A stretch of 15,763 nucleotides of DNA, taken from Candidatus Caccousia avistercoris. GTDB lineage: Bacteria > Bacillota > Clostridia > Oscillospirales > Acutalibacteraceae. Below, one piece after another: positions 12,175 through 15,763 of this stretch. The number at the start of each line of letters is the position of its first letter. The first letter of the stretch is position 1. The translations under genes were made by a program, and so were the position numbers. A model generated the notes under the pieces. That model was given only the letters and a program-made list of their open reading frames with translations, was not told where the DNA came from and searched no databases. Location: positions 1 to 15,763 of the forward strand of contig DVMK01000099.1 in NCBI GenBank assembly GCA_018715025.1, written 5' to 3'.

Positions 12175-14565
12175 ATGGACGAAATGATGAAACGGAATAT
12201 CCATGCCCTGGAGCTGGATAAAATTTTGAACCTTCTGGCAGAGCAGGCTGCCTGCGAGGATGCGGCTGAGCTTGCCAGAAGCCTGGAACCCAGCACGACG
12301 CTGAAAGAGGCGCAGCGCCGCCTGGCAGACACCAACGAGGCCTACACCCTCATGGCCCGCTTCGGTTCGCCCTCCTTCGGCGGGCTGCGGAACATGACCT
12401 CTTCCCTGCGCAGGGCAGAGGCGGGGGGCCTGCTCACCATGGGCGAGCTTCTGCACGTTGCTTCTATGCTGCGCACCCTGCGGGGCATTGTGGAATGGCG
12501 CGCCCGCAGCGAGGGGGTGAAAACCGTTCTGGATTGGCGGTTTGACTCCCTCATGCCCAACAAATACCTGGAGGACAGGATCAACACCTCCATCGTCTCA
12601 GAGGAGGAGATGGCCAGCGAGGCTTCGCCGGAGCTGGCTTCCATCCGCCGGAAGATCCGCGCCGCCTCGGCCCGGGCCCGGGAGCAGCTGGACAAGATGA
12701 TCCGCTCCCCCGTGTACCAGAAATTTTTGCAGGATCCCATTGTCACCATGCGTTCCGGCCGCTTTGTGGTGCCGGTGAAGGCAGAGTGCCGCGGCGACGT
12801 GCCGGGCCTGGTGCACGACACCTCCTCCAGCGGGGCCACTGTGTTTGTGGAGCCTATGGCGGTGGTAGAGGCCAACAACGAGATCCGCGTCCTTCTCTCC
12901 AAGGAGCAGGCGGAGATTGAGCGCATTCTGGCCGAGCTTTCGGCAGAGACAGGGGGCTTTGCCTCCAGCATTGTGAGCAGCTATGAGGCGGCGGTGCAGC
13001 TGAACCTGATTTTTGCCAAGGCGAACCTGGGCTATAAGATGAAAGCAACCCTGCCGCTGGTGAACGACGAGGGCAAAATTGAGCTGAAGCGGGCCCGCCA
13101 CCCTCTCATTGCCAAGGAAAAGGTGGTGCCCACCGACATTCAGCTGGGCCTTTCCTTCGACACCCTGGTTATCACCGGCCCGAACACCGGCGGCAAAACC
13201 GTGTCGCTGAAGACGGTGGGCCTTCTGTGCCTTATGGCCATGTGCGGCCTGCTCATCCCAGCGGCGGAGGAGAGCCGGGTTTCTGTGTTCCACAAGGTGC
13301 TGGCCGACATTGGCGACGAGCAGAGCATAGAACAGTCCCTCTCTACCTTCTCCGCCCACATGACGAATATCATCCGCATTTTGGAGGAGACGGATTCCCA
13401 CAGCCTGGTGCTGCTGGACGAGCTGGGCGCGGGCACCGACCCGGTAGAGGGCGCGGCCCTGGCCACCTCCATTCTGGAAGCCCTGCGCCGGAAGGGGGCG
13501 CGGGTTGCCGCCACCACCCACTATGCAGAGCTGAAAGCCTACGCCCTGCAGACAGAGGGCGTGGAAAACGCCTGCTGCGAGTTCGACGTGGCCACCCTGC
13601 GGCCCACTTACCGGCTGCTCATCGGCGTGCCGGGCCGTTCCAACGCCTTCGCCATCTGCCTGCGGCTGGGAATGTCAGAGGGCATCGTGGATCACGCCAG
13701 GGAGCTTGTCTCCAGCGAAAACACCCAGTTTGAGGATATTGTGCAGAACCTGGAGGAGAGCCGCCAAAGGCTGGAGGCGGAGCGGGCGGAAGCCGAGCGG
13801 GAGAAGCTGGCTGCCCGCCGGGCCAACCAGGAAGCCCAGGAAACGCTGGCCAGGCTGGAAGCCCAGGGGGAAAAAGAGATGGAGCAGGCCCGCCAGCGGG
13901 CTTCCGAGCTGATTTCCCGCACCAGGGCCCAGGTGGACGCCATGCTGAACGAGGCGGAGGATCTGCGCAAGAAGCAGAACAAGCTGCTCACCGCAGAACA
14001 GCGGGCCAAGCTGAAGAGTGGCATGCGCCGCCTGGAGGAGGCCGCCGACCCGGTAAGCCGCCGCAGGCAGGAGGACGACAACTACGTGCTGCCCCGGCCC
14101 CTGCGCCCGGGCGACACCGTGCTCATCTACGACATCAACAAGAAGGCCACCGTGCTGGAGGCCCCGGAGGACGGGAAGGGCCAGGCGCTGGTTCAGGCCG
14201 GAATCATCAAAACCAGGGTGCCGCTCAGCAACCTGCGCCTGACCAAGCCGGAGAAAGAGAAGCAGGACGTGCGCTCCCGCGCCCGGAATGTGACAAAGCA
14301 GCTGAATCCCTCGGGCCGCGGCTCTATGATGGAGATTGACCTGCGGGGCCAGATGACGGAGGAGGCGGTGATGAACGTGGACCGCTTCCTGGACAGCGCC
14401 CAAATGGCCGGGGTGCATCAGGTGACGATCATCCACGGCAAGGGCACCGGGGCCCTGCGGGCCGCTGTGCAAAGCCATTTGAAGCGCCACCCCATGGTGA
14501 AAAGCTTCCGGCTGGGGGCTTACGGCGAAGGGGAAGCCGGCGTGACCATAGCGGAATTGAAGTAG
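12175..14565 (+). CDS. mutS2: MutS2 ATPase/endonuclease
   Basis: The 796-residue protein is a standard-length MutS2. Walker A GPNTGGKT is at 335-342, Walker B LVLLDELG at 411-418, then GTDP and the MutS-family TTHYAELK. A long charged coiled-coil occupies about residues 510-640. The C-terminal Smr nuclease domain shows DLRG at 722-725 and HGKGTG at 754-759. MutS2 acts on branched DNA and, in some Gram-positives, on collided ribosomes. The start ATG at 12175 has GGGAG 7 nt upstream. A longer in-frame ATG at 12073 lies inside recO and is rejected. It probably belongs to the yqzL-recO transcript. Confidence 0.96.
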   Translation: MDEMMKRNIHALELDKILNLLAEQAACEDAAELARSLEPSTTLKEAQRRLADTNEAYTLMARFGSPSFGGLRNMTSSLRRAEAGGLLTMGELLHVASMLRTLRGIVEWRARSEGVKTVLDWRFDSLMPNKYLEDRINTSIVSEEEMASEASPELASIRRKIRAASARAREQLDKMIRSPVYQKFLQDPIVTMRSGRFVVPVKAECRGDVPGLVHDTSSSGATVFVEPMAVVEANNEIRVLLSKEQAEIERILAELSAETGGFASSIVSSYEAAVQLNLIFAKANLGYKMKATLPLVNDEGKIELKRARHPLIAKEKVVPTDIQLGLSFDTLVITGPNTGGKTVSLKTVGLLCLMAMCGLLIPAAEESRVSVFHKVLADIGDEQSIEQSLSTFSAHMTNIIRILEETDSHSLVLLDELGAGTDPVEGAALATSILEALRRKGARVAATTHYAELKAYALQTEGVENACCEFDVATLRPTYRLLIGVPGRSNAFAICLRLGMSEGIVDHARELVSSENTQFEDIVQNLEESRQRLEAERAEAEREKLAARRANQEAQETLARLEAQGEKEMEQARQRASELISRTRAQVDAMLNEAEDLRKKQNKLLTAEQRAKLKSGMRRLEEAADPVSRRRQEDDNYVLPRPLRPGDTVLIYDINKKATVLEAPEDGKGQALVQAGIIKTRVPLSNLRLTKPEKEKQDVRSRARNVTKQLNPSGRGSMMEIDLRGQMTEEAVMNVDRFLDSAQMAGVHQVTIIHGKGTGALRAAVQSHLKRHPMVKSFRLGAYGEGEAGVTIAELK

Positions 14566-14567
14566 CC

Positions 14568-14628
14568 GTTGGAACGATGTCCATCCGCTGCGGGGCTGGA
14601 ACATCCGGCGCAACTGTATTTTATATTT
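14568..14628 (+). terminator. Possible imperfect terminator after mutS2
   Basis: GTTG at 14568 pairs with CAAC at 14611-14614, and GATGTCC pairs with GGAACATC around a 10-nt loop, with an internal loop between the two stems. A T-rich stretch (TGTATTTTATATTT) follows. The stem is weak, so this is a low-confidence call. Confidence 0.35.
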
Positions 14629-14668
14629 CCATAAACAAAAACAGATTCAAGAAAAAGGAGGGGATGCT

Positions 14669-15361
14669 GTGAGCCGGAAATCACGCAGAAAAAGCTTGGG
14701 CGCGGTGCTCGCCTGCCTGCTGGCCCTTGTGCTGACCGGCGGGGCGGTGCTGGCCGGGCTTGTGTTATCCGACCCGGGCGCCGATGCGCCCCCGCCTCAG
14801 CCTGTGGCGGAGGAAAGGGCCGGCGAGATGCTCCGCAGCCTGCTGGGCGGCGAACCCCTCACCCTCACCCAGGGGGAGCTTTCCTCCCTGCTGATAGAGG
14901 CGGAGCGGGAGCACCCCGTTTCCTGGCTGCTGGGAGAAGAGCTTCGGGTCAAGACGGGGGAGGATCAGACGCTGACCCTTTACGCCCCTGTGGAGTGGCA
15001 GGGCCGGAGGGTGGCTCTCACCGCCGTGCTTTCCCTTTCCTGCGACGAAGAGGAAAAGCGGATTCAGGGCAGGGTGACCTCCCTGCAGGCGGGCCGCCTG
15101 CCCCTGCCGGTTAGCTGGGTTCTGCCCCGCCTGGCGGAAGCGCTGCCGGAGCCGTTCCGGCTGGAAGGGGACGTGCTTTCTGTCCCGTCACAGATTTCTA
15201 CCCTTTCTTTTCTGGAAGAGTACGACCTGGCCGCTTTGGAGGTGACCGGCGTACAGCTTTCTCAGGAAGGGGCCGCCCTCTCCTTCCAAATTAACATGGA
15301 CGGCGCGGCCGGGCTTTGGCAGGAGGGGCTTGACCGGCTGGAGGATTTTTTTACGCCGTAA
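14669..15361 (+). CDS. Membrane-anchored protein, YpmS-like (DUF2140-type)
   Basis: This 230-residue protein has a basic N-terminus (SRKSRRKS), then one hydrophobic segment at about 10-34, then a soluble domain that should lie outside the cell. The mixed strand pattern (LTLTQGELSSLLIEA, TLYAPVEWQGRRVALTAVLSL, PLPVSWVLPRLAEALPE) resembles YpmS/DUF2140 proteins, which are extracytoplasmic single-TM proteins of unknown function. The match is from general pattern, so it is tentative. The start is GTG at 14669 with AGGAGG at 14656-14661, 7 nt spacing. An ATG at 14664 overlaps in another frame and stops after two codons. It is followed by a tRNA gene with its own promoter. Confidence 0.8.
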   Translation: MSRKSRRKSLGAVLACLLALVLTGGAVLAGLVLSDPGADAPPPQPVAEERAGEMLRSLLGGEPLTLTQGELSSLLIEAEREHPVSWLLGEELRVKTGEDQTLTLYAPVEWQGRRVALTAVLSLSCDEEEKRIQGRVTSLQAGRLPLPVSWVLPRLAEALPEPFRLEGDVLSVPSQISTLSFLEEYDLAALEVTGVQLSQEGAALSFQINMDGAAGLWQEGLDRLEDFFTP

Positions 15362-15400
15362 GCGGCTGCCTGCCCCGGCGGGGAATTGAAAAAATATCTC

Positions 15401-15429
15401 TTGCCAAACAGCAGCGGATATGATAAGAT
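15401..15429 (+). promoter_or_regulatory. Sigma-A promoter for the tRNA
   Basis: TTGCCA (15401-15406) is followed after 17 nt by TAAGAT (15424-15429), with TGA directly before it giving an extended -10. Transcription would begin near 15436, about 36 nt before the tRNA. Confidence 0.7.
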
Positions 15430-15471
15430 AGGAAAGGTTAACGGCGGGGTTCCTCTCTGCCGTTTCCGTTG

Positions 15472-15548
15472 GGGCCATTAGCTCAGTTGGTTAGAGCAAC
15501 CGGCTCATAACCGGTCGGTCCAAGGTTCGAGTCCTTGATGGCCCACCA
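15472..15548 (+). tRNA. tRNA with anticodon CAT (Met or Ile2)
   Basis: The 77-nt gene folds as a cloverleaf. The acceptor arms GGGCCAT and ATGGCCC pair fully, with A as discriminator and an encoded CCA end (15546-15548). The anticodon stem ACCGG/CCGGT encloses the loop CTCATAA, so the anticodon is CAT at 15506-15508. The T-arm carries GGTTCGAGTCC. The acceptor begins with a fully paired G-C, so it is not initiator tRNA. It could be elongator Met or Ile2, which is read after lysidine modification; the sequence alone does not separate them. Confidence 0.95.
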
Positions 15549-15553
15549 AGCTT

Positions 15554-15592
15554 CAGGTCTGGCGTGGTTTGCCCCGCCGGGCCTGTTTTTTT
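15554..15592 (+). terminator. Intrinsic terminator after the tRNA
   Basis: CAGGTCTGGCG pairs with CGCCGGGCCTG over 11 bp including two G-T pairs, extended by GG/CC after a mismatch. Seven Ts follow (15586-15592). It starts 5 nt after the CCA end. Confidence 0.9.
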
Positions 15593-15638
15593 GTTGAGGG
15601 AGGCGGAAAGATTTTTCTGTTTTGTCCGGCAAACGTTA

Positions 15639-15667
15639 TTGAAAAAGCCGGGGAAATCCCTTATAAT
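15639..15667 (+). promoter_or_regulatory. Sigma-A promoter upstream of the riboswitch
   Basis: TTGAAA (15639-15644) is followed after 17 nt by a perfect TATAAT (15662-15667). Transcription would begin near 15674 and enter the riboswitch-like leader about 50 nt later. Confidence 0.8.
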
Positions 15668-15721
15668 AAATTTGTTCCCGTTTCCTGCGGCCAGCCGGCC
15701 GGACGGCGGAAAACTGAATAA

Positions 15722-15763
15722 AAATCATGGCAAACCCGGCGAAAGCCGGCGGCGCAAAGCTTA
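15722..15763 (+). ncRNA. Class I cyclic-di-GMP riboswitch (GEMM), 3' part beyond window
   Basis: ATGGCAAACC at 15727-15736, a stem capped by the tetraloop GAAA (15741-15744), and GGCGCAAAGC at 15751-15760 match the first half of the GEMM-I aptamer. The arm lengths equal those of the Vibrio Vc2 aptamer exactly. The G before CAAACC matches the c-di-GMP-selective G20, whereas an A there favours cGAMP. The A that stacks between the two ligand bases (A47 equivalent) is present. One difference is GGCGC where GACGC is usual. The second helix, the receptor and the regulated gene lie past the window edge. Confidence 0.8.

Overview
The window is about 15.8 kb of GC-rich DNA from a spore-forming member of the Clostridia, most likely the Oscillospiraceae/Ruminococcaceae. 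Evidence for this is four sporulation membrane or coat-assembly genes (ytaF, ylbJ, yqfC, yqfD), the Firmicutes gene order yqfC-yqfD-phoH-ybeY-dgkA-era-yqzL-recO, strong AGGAGG-type ribosome binding sites, and several TTG/GTG starts. The family-level placement is an inference from GC content and gene content.

Region 1 (1-3214, plus strand) looks like the end of a surface-polysaccharide or sulfo-metabolite cluster. It has a 5'-truncated sulfotransferase-like protein, an adenylylsulfate-kinase-like domain fused to a SAM methyltransferase, and a PHP-family phosphoesterase of the type that removes phosphate from 3',5'-bisphosphonucleotides. The genes are closely spaced (15 and 23 bp gaps) and read as one unit. 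Together they could make a 3'-phosphorylated nucleotide donor, use it, and clear the bisphosphonucleotide by-product.

Region 2 (3325-5991, minus strand) holds ytaF, two tandem ArsC/Spx-family thioredoxin-fold genes with their own promoter inside the end of ylbJ, and ylbJ. A long hairpin covers the ytaF ribosome binding site.

Region 3 (6106-7952, plus strand) holds yqfC and yqfD, divergent from ylbJ across a short intergenic region with mirror-image sigma-E-like motifs. Yqf genes are normally adjacent, but here about 400 bp containing two copies of a palindrome-rich 136-bp repeat separate them.

Region 4 (7953-14565, plus strand) is the housekeeping block phoH, ybeY, dgkA, era, then a terminator, then yqzL, recO, mutS2. 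It starts behind one or two clear sigma-A promoters. The pgpH/yqfF and cdd genes that lie in this block in Bacillus subtilis are absent.

Region 5 (14669-15763) holds a secreted or membrane-anchored YpmS-like protein, a tRNA with anticodon CAT with its own promoter and terminator, and a strong promoter leading into the first half of what looks like a class I cyclic-di-GMP riboswitch, cut by the window edge. The regulated gene lies beyond the window.
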